In this document: piece by piece, positions 1 to 7,895 of the stretch
Position numbering within the stretch: the first letter of the stretch is position 1
Layout: each line of letters starts with the position of its first letter
NCBI GenBank assembly: GCA_963667605.2
Contig: CAXXUZ010000002.1
Span: 1-64,000, forward strand
Reading direction: 5' to 3'
DNA length: 64,000 bases
From: JADLGL01 sp963667605
GTDB taxonomy: Bacteria > Pseudomonadota > Alphaproteobacteria > Rhizobiales > Kaistiaceae
Notes under the pieces: generated by a model
Told to the model about the DNA's origin: nothing
The model's input: the letters and a program-made list of their open reading frames with translations, nothing else
Databases searched by the model: none
Made by a program: the position numbers and the translations under genes

Positions 1-2418
1 CCCCAGGCGGAAAGAGCTTCCGAAAGTACAATCGCGACTTCGTCGTTGATGCCAATCACGACAAGCGCGTCGACCTGGTCGCCTCCTGTCAACAGAATCT
101 CGATCGACCGAGACTGTTGCAATAACGCTAAGTCGAAAGCCATCCACCGCAGCGAAGAAACAAGAGTGAATCGCCCTTCCTCGTCATCATACCCGGCCTG
201 CACGAAGCTCGTTTGACCTGAGCGCTGAGAACCGCTCCGGGTCATGAACACTGTCTCAATGGTTCGCCGGTCGCTACCCCGAAGCAGATCGTCGTCGGCG
301 CTAAAACTCAGAAACAGATCGCCGTCAGCTTCGGTCGGACCCAGGATGACGATGGTCCCGGTAATATCCCCGCCCCCAAGTTCGATTTGGCCGACCACGG
401 CAAACACTCCATCTTCCTCTGTCACTCCCCATATTACCTCGCCTTGGACGTCCTGCCGCTGCCCATCTGGATCGACGACAAGGGCAGCGGAAGCCCTGGC
501 CAAGATCGGTGGCGCGAAAGTTTGCAGAAACGCTCCCATCTCCTCGATCCCGTCCATCCCGGTTGGGGCGCCCCGGCTAATCGCCAATGCCTGAATCTCG
601 TCTGCCGCGAATATGTGCATGTCGTCAGGTGGTGTCCGCAACATGAGCGAGATTAACTCCTGGGGCGTTCCGAATTGATTCAGGAGTTCGAGCACGTCCG
701 CCAGGATGCGCTGCGCATCCGGGTCACCGGAGGTGAATTGATGAACGCCAAGTTCGCCCAAAGCGAGTCGCTCAACGCCGGCCAGAAAGACGAACGCACA
801 AGCTGAGTAGCAGCCAGCCCAACTGGGAATTATGGTCGTAAGGCCCGCCTGGAACACCTCGTCTGCCAATATAAGTGCTGTGTCCAAGAATCCACCAGGA
901 CTGTTGAGTACAACAATAGTCCCTTCGGGATGTGCCCGGCGTGCCCGCCGAAAATCTAGAACAGCGGTGTCGTCTATTGGACCGTTAAGGTACATTACGA
1001 CCGGGGTCTCGCGATCCACAAGAAAGACCCCAAACTCCGCGAAATCCGGTTGGGCGGGGAGCCCGGGAGCTACAGCGGGAGGTGCTGCTTCCCTTTGGTA
1101 CTGGTAGACACCGATCCTTGCTTGTGCGGGTGCCTCTCTTGGAATGGCCGCATCCCCGCGCTGAGCTGCAGCAGTGAAGCCGTTCTCTCGAAGGACGAAG
1201 GCGATTATGGCCGCGTAATCATCCGCCGTTACCTCATCCCCCGGATGCGGGCCAGCGTCGCGGATGACAGAAGCAAGGTTGGCAATTGATCGGCGGCCCC
1301 ATGAGTCCATGAAGGCGGCGCCGGCAAGGGCGGGACCTAGATTGCCTCCTTCCAGTGCATCGCCGTGGCATTCGCCGCATTCGAAAGCATATTGCAGTTC
1401 GCCCCAATTGGCCTGCACGACGGTGAATGTGACCGGAACGAGTGTGATGGCGTGGCGGGTGACGAAAGCGTCGATGCCGGCAGCCAGTAGGCTCTGCCGC
1501 AATGCCTCGGCGTTGGCCTGGCCCACCATCGGGCCGAACTGGACCAAGAAGAACAGGCCCTGCGGCAAGTCCGCTCTTTGGATGACGCCCGGCGTCGCGC
1601 CAAAAAGGTTGGGTGACTGGGCCAACAGCTCGCGAAGCTTGGCCTGCGCCGCTTCTTCAGTTCCATGTGCCGACACTTGGACATAGTAGTCGGTAGCCGC
1701 TGGCGTAACAGGCTCGGCGACAGGTCCCAACAATCCTGCGATGCCTTGCGGTCCCGCCGCTCCGGCATCACCTTGCGGCCCGGCTGCTCCAGCCTCGCCC
1801 TGCGGTTCCGCCAGTCCAGCGACGCCCTGTGGTCCTTGCTCTCCCTGTGGTCCGGCAGGTCCTCGCAGTCCCTCTCGCCTGCCGCCTTGCAGGTCCCGCC
1901 CCAGCGCTAGCCTCACCCTGCGGTCCCACCAGCCCGGCAACGCCCTGTGGCCCGACAGCGCTAGCCTCACCCTGCGGTCCCACCAGCCCGGCACCACCTT
2001 GCGGCCCGGCTACTCCAGCCTCGCCCGCAGGTCCCAACAATCCTGCGATGCCTTGCGGTCCCGCCGCTCCGGCCTCGCCTTGCGGCCCGGCGGGTCCGGC
2101 CGCACCTTGCGCTCCCGGCAAGCTACAATTGCCAATTAGAACGTCATCGATCCTGTCATCGTCGGTGACGATCGAGACGACACAGTCGGGAGGCAGATAA
2201 GAGACTTCGAAAAGGAAGGGCCCGTTCGGGCTGCTGATGGTGAGATGGGAGGTCTGGTCAAGCCGGACCTCTTGATTGCCAACCTCTGTTCGACCGGAAA
2301 TCACCAAACGACCACCGGTAATCTCGGCTCGAATGATCGTGATTTCGGCCAGGGCCGGCGTAACCAACCCGACCAGCGCAATTGCCACTCCGGCGATGAA
2401 TCGTCTGGGATACGCCAT
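1..2418 (-). pseudogene. Exported collagen-like / SPOR-like / cytochrome c / ClpP-like mosaic protein, frameshifted, partial
   Basis: The 5' part starts at ATG 2418 behind a G-rich ribosome site. It encodes a signal peptide (residues 1-24, cleavage after PALA), a beta-rich segment and Gly-X-Y collagen repeats (GPQGEAG type). Around 1870-1910 the frame slips. In the new frame the repeats resume and reading stays open to the window edge with no stop. That frame encodes a SPOR-like segment starting YYVQVSAHGT (1690-1440), a cytochrome c-like domain with CGECH (1365-1379), and a ClpP/SDH-type protease fold with NSPGG (near 891-905), the Ser of CYSAC at 804-806 and His of GVHQF at 741-743, as in COG3904 periplasmic proteins. 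The C-terminus lies outside the window. Domain calls come from motifs I see; the joint function is unknown. The frameshift may be real, phase-variable, or an error in repeats. Confidence 0.72.
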
Positions 2419-2727
2419 CAAACCCCCCATTGAGCGTCAGCGCGCTCGTTCCTGGATCATTTTTTCCGATAAATTCTCTTGGACGAATTCTACCCTCACC
2501 TCCGCCTGCTGACAACGATGTCGCGCGCACTTGGACACACTTGACGGCCGCTCGAGGAGCGGACGCTCGGGTGGCGGTTCGGGCACGAGTGAAACAGAGG
2601 ATCAGGAAGGTTGATGAAATCCACCGCCGGCGGTTATGTCCTCGGGCGAGGTGATCCTCATGGCAGGCAGATGCGATCAGCGCCACCCAGGCTTGAATTG
2701 AAAAAGGCCGAGTTCGAAGGAAACTTC
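2419..2727. other. Gap without recognisable gene
   Basis: No open frame with family-like content on either strand. It holds the upstream region of the collagen-like gene and the leader of the NmrA remnant. Nothing else stands out. Confidence 0.5.
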
Positions 2728-2915
2728 ATGATTGCGAAGAAGCGGATATTTGTGGCCGGCGGTGCCGGCAACCAGGGCGGCGCGGTGATCAGCGCGCTGC
2801 TTGAGCGAGGTCACGAAGCACGGACGATGGCCCGGATGAACTCAGCGGCGCCGAAATGGCTCGGCAACTATCGGAGGCGCTCGGCAGAACAATCAAACCG
2901 ACATTCCCCAGCTGA
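2728..2915 (+). pseudogene. NmrA-like NAD(P)-binding protein, internally deleted remnant
   Basis: ATG 2728 sits behind GAAGGA and begins a Rossmann start (IFVAGGAGNQGGAVISALL), the dinucleotide-binding GxxGxxG of NmrA-type atypical short-chain dehydrogenases. After about 35 codons the frame is lost. From 2835 another frame reads DELSGAEMARQLSEALGR, which resembles a C-terminal segment of the same family, and ends at TGA 2913-2915. The middle of the gene, about 150-200 codons, is missing. I infer a deletion-damaged host gene. Nothing around it suggests a function. Confidence 0.6.
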
Positions 2916-3318
2916 CATCCAAATTCGCGGAAATCGTACCACGGCCCCATCTCCAAGGGAACTCTGTTCCCATTGCAGCCATCCGATGGCATGATTTTGG
3001 TAATCGGCCCGCGCTTGGAAGGCCACTCGGTCATTTTTCTCGCCATCCAGACACACCTCTCGTGTCGCAATCTCCTTGCCGCGCGAGGAACAAGCTCAAC
3101 GAAATAAATCCTCGGTTGCCGAGCGGGTATCGTAAGAATAAACATCATCAACACGCGACCGAGGATTGCACACTATTCATAAACTTGAAGAGTATGAGTG
3201 GCTTGCAGAGCGTTTGACGCTCTGCCAGTAGGCGACGGCCGCGTGGATTTTGATGATGTTGGGGTCGCTTGGCGCCCGGGCAAATGTGAGGGCGCTCCCC
3301 GACACACCGGAGGCGAAA
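2916..3318. other. Gap with one perfect hairpin
   Basis: About 400 bases without a supportable gene. At 3205-3225 there is a perfect 8-bp stem (GCAGAGCG / CGCTCTGC) with a 5-base loop. No T-tract follows on either side, so it is not a clear terminator. It sits just downstream of the minus-strand phage structural gene. Confidence 0.4.
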
Positions 3319-4029
3319 TCAGATCAGGAACCGCCAGAGCAGCACGATCGTTCCGGTGACGGCGAGCTCTGATTCCGCGGTGAGATTGGCCCAGGTGTCG
3401 GCATAGTTCAGATACAGCGTGTGCGGATCCCCGGCCGCGAGGATCAGAGGCACCGCAGCCGTCGGTAGTTTCGTGCCGGTGTAGGTCGTCCCTGCCACGT
3501 CGGCGATCGCGGTGCCGATGTAGACGTTTTCAAACCCAGGAGTGCCGCCGAGCACCGAGACAACGCCCGAGGCGACGACATTGCCAATGCCGATCTCCGG
3601 GGTGTCGGTCTGTACCGCATCAGCAATGGTCGTAGCCACGGCGATATGCGCAGCTTCGATCATGATGACGCCGGCTGGCAGGGTGTAAAGCAGCGCGCCG
3701 ATCGCTTTGGCTGCATTGTCGCCGCTGTCCCCGGCATCAAACGCCGTCAGCGCCAGGCTGGTTCGGAAGCGGGTTCCATCGCCATATTCGGTGGCGACGA
3801 CCGTACCTCCGGGGACGGTGCCGGCGTTGATCGATGCAGTTGGCACGACCGAAAAGATTGTGCCATCGCCGAGCGTCTTGTTGGTGAGGGTCGCCGCGCC
3901 CGTTCGGAGCTGCAAAAAGCTACCCTGCGGATCGGGATTGGCCGGATCCCCGGAATCGAACATCGGGAACTTGTAGTTGTCGTCCCAGTCCATGCGGACC
4001 GGCAGCATTTCGCCGATTTGCTTGACCAC
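3319..4029 (-). CDS. Phage structural protein, uncharacterised
   Basis: 236 residues, rich in Gly, Ala, Thr and Val, no signal peptide, no clear membrane segment. The composition and the segment LLYTLPAGVIMIEAAHIAV resemble small capsid- or tail-associated proteins of tailed phages; I cannot name the exact family. It is the last gene of a minus-strand block whose other members are lysis genes, so it probably belongs to the late transcript. If the block is intact, this may be a virion component. It is the only likely virion protein left in the window. Confidence 0.55.
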   Translation of the reverse strand: MVKQIGEMLPVRMDWDDNYKFPMFDSGDPANPDPQGSFLQLRTGAATLTNKTLGDGTIFSVVPTASINAGTVPGGTVVATEYGDGTRFRTSLALTAFDAGDSGDNAAKAIGALLYTLPAGVIMIEAAHIAVATTIADAVQTDTPEIGIGNVVASGVVSVLGGTPGFENVYIGTAIADVAGTTYTGTKLPTAAVPLILAAGDPHTLYLNYADTWANLTAESELAVTGTIVLLWRFLI

Positions 4030-4114
4030 GGCCTACTACCCCTGGCGGCGGCTTCGGTTCAGAACTTGAGCGAGAGATTTACCCGCCCAGCGCTCACTCG
4101 CAACGCACTGGCCT

Positions 4115-4426
4115 CTAACTCGGCGCCTGATGCTTCGCGATCGTTTTCAAGAGCTCGGTGTTGGCCTGCATCGTCGTGATGACGAGATCGTGGTGGCGCC
4201 GCATTTCGCGAAGCTCGCCCTTCACATCCTCGACCGCTCGCTCAAGCCGGGTGATGTGTTGGTTGAGATCGTCGCGCCGAACATAGACATCCTTGACCTC
4301 GTTGATCCGCTTGTGGAGCTGGTCGTCGCCGTCGCGAATCGACTTGGTGACGAAACGGTCGCGGACGACCATGCCGCCGGCGATCGCCAGCAACAGCCCA
4401 ATGGACGCCATCAGGTCGCCGTCCAT
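4115..4426 (-). CDS. Small phage membrane-anchored coiled-coil protein
   Basis: 103 residues. A hydrophobic segment at residues about 6-21 is followed by a long charged helix (about 30-90) with coiled-coil character (LERAVEDVKGELREMRR). The start overlaps the stop of the holin-like gene upstream. Size, single N-terminal anchor and position next to holin and endolysin fit an accessory lysis protein such as an i-spanin-like or pinholin partner. I see no diagnostic motif, so the role is inferred from position. Confidence 0.5.
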   Translation of the reverse strand: MDGDLMASIGLLLAIAGGMVVRDRFVTKSIRDGDDQLHKRINEVKDVYVRRDDLNQHITRLERAVEDVKGELREMRRHHDLVITTMQANTELLKTIAKHQAPS

Positions 4427-4737
4427 CAGTCGGCGCCCCGAGCCTTTTCATAGGATCTTCCCCCGGCATAGACGCCGAGGACGCCGAGCTGCAGCGGCAG
4501 GAGCAGCATCAACACGCCGGAGAAAACGCCACCTTCCTCAACCCGGCCGGCGAGCAGCAGCCAGAACAGAAGCACCACATAGACCGGGATCAGAACGATC
4601 GAGGACAGCGCGAAGATCGGCCGCCAATTGCGCTGCAGCCAGTCCTTCGCCTTCATCTCGGCTCGCATCGACAGATTGATGTCCTGGACCATCCCCTGCC
4701 AATATTCGAGCCCGTCATCCTCAACCTCTCGAACCAT
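4426..4737 (-). CDS. Phage holin, 3TM-type family (probable)
   Basis: 103 residues. An amphipathic N-terminus ends in RNWRPIF, the WRP signature that precedes the first membrane helix in the three-TM holin family (known from phages and gene transfer agents). Two strong hydrophobic helices follow (about 41-64 and 71-92). Holins make timed lesions in the inner membrane that let endolysin reach the wall. The N-terminal soluble half typical of the family is encoded by the overlapping upstream gene (4721-4954), so the two may be a split version of one protein. It overlaps that gene by 17 bases and touches the next. Confidence 0.65.
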   Translation of the reverse strand: MVREVEDDGLEYWQGMVQDINLSMRAEMKAKDWLQRNWRPIFALSSIVLIPVYVVLLFWLLLAGRVEEGGVFSGVLMLLLPLQLGVLGVYAGGRSYEKARGAD

Positions 4738-4954
4738 CCGTCAGGAGTTGTGCGCGCCCCGGAACGTCAGCGCTCTCAAAGCGGTCGGCGATCGCGTCGG
4801 CCGTCGCGTCGGTACCGAAGGCGCCCGAAATCTTCTCGATCACTGTGGCGACACCCGGCGCCCGCCGGCGCACGATATTGGCAAGGAGGCCGCTACCGGA
4901 CTGGACCAGGATCGGGAACAGGCGACGGGCGGCGGCGGCGAGTAGCGCTGGCAT
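4721..4954 (-). CDS. Small phage protein, possible N-terminal half of a split holin
   Basis: 77 residues, starting at ATG 4954, which shares an A with the endolysin stop (TGATG). The sequence is helical and amphipathic (RRLFPILVQSGSGLLANIVR), without a real membrane span. In the 3TM holin family the region before the membrane helices is of similar type, and this gene runs into the holin gene by 17 bases in a different frame. I infer either an independent lysis accessory gene or a holin split by an old frameshift. Confidence 0.45.
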   Translation of the reverse strand: MPALLAAAARRLFPILVQSGSGLLANIVRRRAPGVATVIEKISGAFGTDATADAIADRFESADVPGRAQLLTDGSRG

Positions 4955-5868
4955 CAGGTCTGTCCTTTTTGCGAATTGGCGAGCGAGCGGAGCGCGGTCA
5001 CCCGCATTTTCTGACCGTGGGCGCGCCACAGGAAATAGGCGGCCGCCACCAACGCGGCCGCCAGCACACCCCACAACAGCAGCTCCAGCCAGGGGAAGCC
5101 GTCGGCGGGGATTGCGGCCAGGTCTGGCCAATCGGTCGGCGTGCAGTCGGTCTGGGGCACTGGCGCATCCGCCGCTTCGCCTCCGGTCGCGGCGACAGTG
5201 CCATCGACCGCAGCAACACCGCCGGCACCGCTGGCCTTCTGATTATCGCGGCGTCGCGATTGATCTGCGGTCTCCGCCTCAATCTCTGCCACCGTCGAGA
5301 TCGACGCTGGAGAGCGCCCGAGCGCCAGCAAAGCCAATCCCAGCCCGAACGCTTCGACCCGCGCCACCCGGACGGTCCAGCCGCGGCCATAGCGCTTGAA
5401 CAGCGAAGTCAGCCCCTGCAGGAACGACAGCCTTTTGGCCGTCATCCGCTTGATCGCGGCCGGCCAGTCGGTGACGGCCTCAACCGCCGCCATGGTCTTT
5501 GGCCCGAAGCCACCATCGGCCTTGGTGCCGATCGCGCCCTGCAGCCATTTGATCGATCGGCCAGGCCCGCTATTGATTGCGCCATCGAAGGTGACGACGT
5601 CGGGCCCGCTCGGAAGGTCGTCGCCCCACACCCTGTCCCAATAATCTTGGCGGTAGAACTGGGCGGCGGCGGCGCGGGTCAGATTTCGGATGTCGAGATA
5701 TGGATAGGCGTGGGCGGCGATGCCGTATTTCGTGCCCTTGAGTTCACCGACACCTTTCTTGCCGCCGGTCCAATTGCCGCGATCGTTCGGGTCGAGCGAC
5801 AGACCGCCCTCGTGGCCCCAGGTTTCGTCCAGCGCAGCAGGAAGGTTCTCGGCAACCATGCGGGGCAC
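4954..5868 (-). CDS. GH108-type endolysin with C-terminal membrane segment
   Basis: 304 residues. The N-terminus carries the glycosyl hydrolase 108 signature: HEGG with catalytic Glu20, DPNDRGNWTGG, and GTKYGI at about 45-50. This fold acts as N-acetylmuramidase on peptidoglycan. A peptidoglycan-binding-3-like part follows (QGAIGTKADGGFGPKT, about 110-125). Unusually, the tail (about 175-304) adds a low-complexity linker and a strong membrane helix at about 260-281 with a short basic end. There is no N-terminal signal peptide. A C-terminal anchor would tether the enzyme to the inner membrane until lysis; that is inference. It is directly followed by holin genes. Confidence 0.85.
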   Translation of the reverse strand: MPRMVAENLPAALDETWGHEGGLSLDPNDRGNWTGGKKGVGELKGTKYGIAAHAYPYLDIRNLTRAAAAQFYRQDYWDRVWGDDLPSGPDVVTFDGAINSGPGRSIKWLQGAIGTKADGGFGPKTMAAVEAVTDWPAAIKRMTAKRLSFLQGLTSLFKRYGRGWTVRVARVEAFGLGLALLALGRSPASISTVAEIEAETADQSRRRDNQKASGAGGVAAVDGTVAATGGEAADAPVPQTDCTPTDWPDLAAIPADGFPWLELLLWGVLAAALVAAAYFLWRAHGQKMRVTALRSLANSQKGQT

Positions 5869-6013
5869 AATGGCCGAGCGTCGGCGCGCCGCAACGCACA
5901 GTCAGAGCGTGCCTTTGAAATGCCGCCGCAAGTCCGGGACGGCGAGATTCACATCAACGGCACTGAGTCGATGTGGGCTTTGCTACCCTGTAGCTCACCC
6001 TGATCCTCGGCTT

Positions 6014-6628
6014 TCACCCCGTGAGCCCGCGCTTCTTGATCGCGCGTTGTATGCGCCGGTGTTTCGCCATGCGAGCATCTTCCTCTGCCTTAGAGTGGAC
6101 CTCGACGACTGTCTCTCCCTGTGAGGTTATGCCGGCCACATCGATGCTTCCCTGGTAGATTTCTTTGATCCCGCCTTCGTGCGGTCCGATGTGCGGCGAG
6201 TAGTCACTGTGCGTGATGAACCATTTGACGGGCGGCTCGGCTGGCATCCAGTCGGGGTCGCTGTCCGTCCACTCGAAGGGCCAGTCAGTGCCGTCAAGGA
6301 AGGGCGCGTTGGAGCGCACGGTATCGCCCTCGATGCCAACGTTGATGTACCAACCGCTTTTGAGGGGGCCGGAAGCGCGATAACCGTTCTCGATGCGCTC
6401 TACGGTGAATGGGTCTGGGACCTCAATCAACTCCTCTACCTGAGAAGAGGCCTCGATCGGCGGTTGCTTAGTAACACTACTAGGAGGTTGCTTAGTAGCA
6501 CGGTAAACCGGCGGGGGCGGTGGCGGAGCCGACGGACGGCGAGGGGAAGCTACTGCCACCACACGCTTGATCAATGCGCTCAGCTTCCTGCTGATAGCTG
6601 TGATGAACCTAGAAAAGAAATTGGCCAT
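6014..6628 (-). CDS. Hypothetical phage-block protein with proline-rich linker
   Basis: 204 residues from ATG 6628. It begins with a basic amphipathic helix (FFSRFITAISRKLSALIKR), then a Pro-rich linker, then a compact domain with many Trp and Asp (about 85-180) and a basic end. I do not recognise the family. It lies at the head of the lysis block with an IS630 copy inserted 36 bases upstream, which probably separates it from its original promoter. The basic amphipathic start could contact membranes. Function unknown. Confidence 0.5.
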   Translation of the reverse strand: MANFFSRFITAISRKLSALIKRVVAVASPRRPSAPPPPPPVYRATKQPPSSVTKQPPIEASSQVEELIEVPDPFTVERIENGYRASGPLKSGWYINVGIEGDTVRSNAPFLDGTDWPFEWTDSDPDWMPAEPPVKWFITHSDYSPHIGPHEGGIKEIYQGSIDVAGITSQGETVVEVHSKAEEDARMAKHRRIQRAIKKRGLTG

Positions 6629-6663
6629 TTTCGTGCTTCCTTGTTTAGCAAGGGAGATAATAG

Positions 6664-7743
6664 CTAGTGGATGGAATCTAACGCTTGGTGCCCGTGTCTG
6701 ACAGCGGCGATGATTTCGTCGGGATCCTTTGTCCAGATGAAGGGCTGCGGATCGTTGTTGGTGTGTTCGAGGAAGCGGTTGATGGTGGCCTGGAGATCGA
6801 CGATCGAGTGGAAGACGCCGCGCTTGAGACGTTGCTTTGCGAGCTTTGCGAAGAAACCTTCGACGGCGTTGAGCCAGGAGCAGGATGTTGGGGTGAAGTG
6901 GAAGAAAAAGCGCGGATGGCACGTAAGCCACCCGCGGACCTTGGGATGCTTGTGGGCGGCGTAGTTGTCGAGGATCACATGGACCAGCTTTCCCGCGGGC
7001 ACGTCGGCCTCGATGGCGTTGAGGAAGCGAATGAACTCTTGGTGTCGATGGCGCTGCATGCACTGGCCGATGACACGCCCTTCGAGCACGTTCAGCGCGG
7101 CGAACAGCGTGGTCGTGCCGTGCCGCTTGTAGTCATGCGTCATCGTGCCCGCGCGTCCCGTCTTCATCGGCAGCCCGGGTTGGGTGCGGTCGAGCGCCTG
7201 GATCTGGCTCTTCTCGTCAACCGACAGGACAACGGCGTGCGCCGGCGGATCGACATAAAGGCCGACGATGTCCCGCAGCTTGGGAATGAACTCCGGGTCA
7301 CGCGACAGCTTGAACTGCCGGACCCGGTGGGGCTGAAGCCCGTGCGCCCGCCAGATGCGCTGTACCGCGCTGACGCTGATGCCGACCGTCTTGGCCATCG
7401 CCGGCGCCGTCCAATGTGTCGCCTCGTGGCGCGGCGCACTCAGCGTCAGCGCGACGACGCGGTCAGCGATTTCCCGGCCGAGCGGCGGAACGCGCGAGGG
7501 TCGCGTCTTGTCCCGCAACAACCCCTCGACACCCTCGTGCATGAAGCGCTCCTGCCAACGCCAAACCGCTGTCTTGCTCTTGCCGGTGCGGCGCATGATC
7601 TCGACCGTGCCGAGACCATCCCCGCTCAGAAGGACGATCCGTGCCCGCCACACGTGTTTCTGCCGGCTGTTCCGGTCCGCAACGACCGCTTCGAGACGAG
7701 CACGGTCGGCGGTACTCACATCGACGATGATTCCTGGCCGCAT
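6664..7743 (-). CDS. IS630-family transposase (copy 1, altered start)
   Basis: A DDE transposase with an N-terminal helix-turn-helix domain (RRTGKSKTAVWRWQERF). The catalytic triad is visible in LSVDEKSQ, VILDNYAAH and NAVEGFFAKL. The TAG stop is made by the left end of the element. In copy 2 translation can start at ATG 42175 (MLSTADR). Here one base is lost, so that ATG would run into TGA; an upstream ATG (7743, MRPGIIVDVSTADR) keeps the frame open. Likely still translatable, perhaps at a different level. Confidence 0.85.
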   Translation of the reverse strand: MRPGIIVDVSTADRARLEAVVADRNSRQKHVWRARIVLLSGDGLGTVEIMRRTGKSKTAVWRWQERFMHEGVEGLLRDKTRPSRVPPLGREIADRVVALTLSAPRHEATHWTAPAMAKTVGISVSAVQRIWRAHGLQPHRVRQFKLSRDPEFIPKLRDIVGLYVDPPAHAVVLSVDEKSQIQALDRTQPGLPMKTGRAGTMTHDYKRHGTTTLFAALNVLEGRVIGQCMQRHRHQEFIRFLNAIEADVPAGKLVHVILDNYAAHKHPKVRGWLTCHPRFFFHFTPTSCSWLNAVEGFFAKLAKQRLKRGVFHSIVDLQATINRFLEHTNNDPQPFIWTKDPDEIIAAVRHGHQALDSIH

Positions 7744-7814
7744 GCGCCAGACTCGCACACGACGTGCCCGGCGAGAATCCCTCGCGGGATTCAAACGTCA
7801 AATTTTATCCACTA
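6665..7814 (-). mobile_element. IS630-family insertion sequence, copy 1
   Basis: Bounded by CTAG at both ends with imperfect inverted ends (CTAGTGGATGGAATCTAACG against CTAGTGGATAAAATTTGACG). The TA dinucleotide at each end is the usual IS630/Tc1 target duplication. One transposase gene fills it. It differs from copy 2 (41118-42268) by only a few bases, including a missing base at the transposase start. It sits between the lysis block and the glycosyltransferase gene. Confidence 0.9.
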
Positions 7815-7895
7815 GGTAGATAGCGTTCCTGGGCGCCCAAGCTCGACGGCGGCCTTGTTCCATGCGGCATGGTCTCCCATCCGCCCGCAACGCAC

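Noticed and set aside
244..1289. Several plus-strand frames at the left edge
   Set aside because: They are antisense to the continuous minus-strand frame with protease and haem motifs.
3205..3225. Rho-independent terminator
   Set aside because: Perfect stem but no T-tract on either side; kept only as a hairpin.
4750..6003. A 417-codon plus-strand frame over the endolysin
   Set aside because: Antisense of a gene with clear GH108 motifs; composition is Arg/Gly-rich without domain signs.
6685..7815. A long plus-strand frame over IS630 (also at 41138-42184)
   Set aside because: Antisense of a DDE transposase; identical in both copies simply because the element is repeated.
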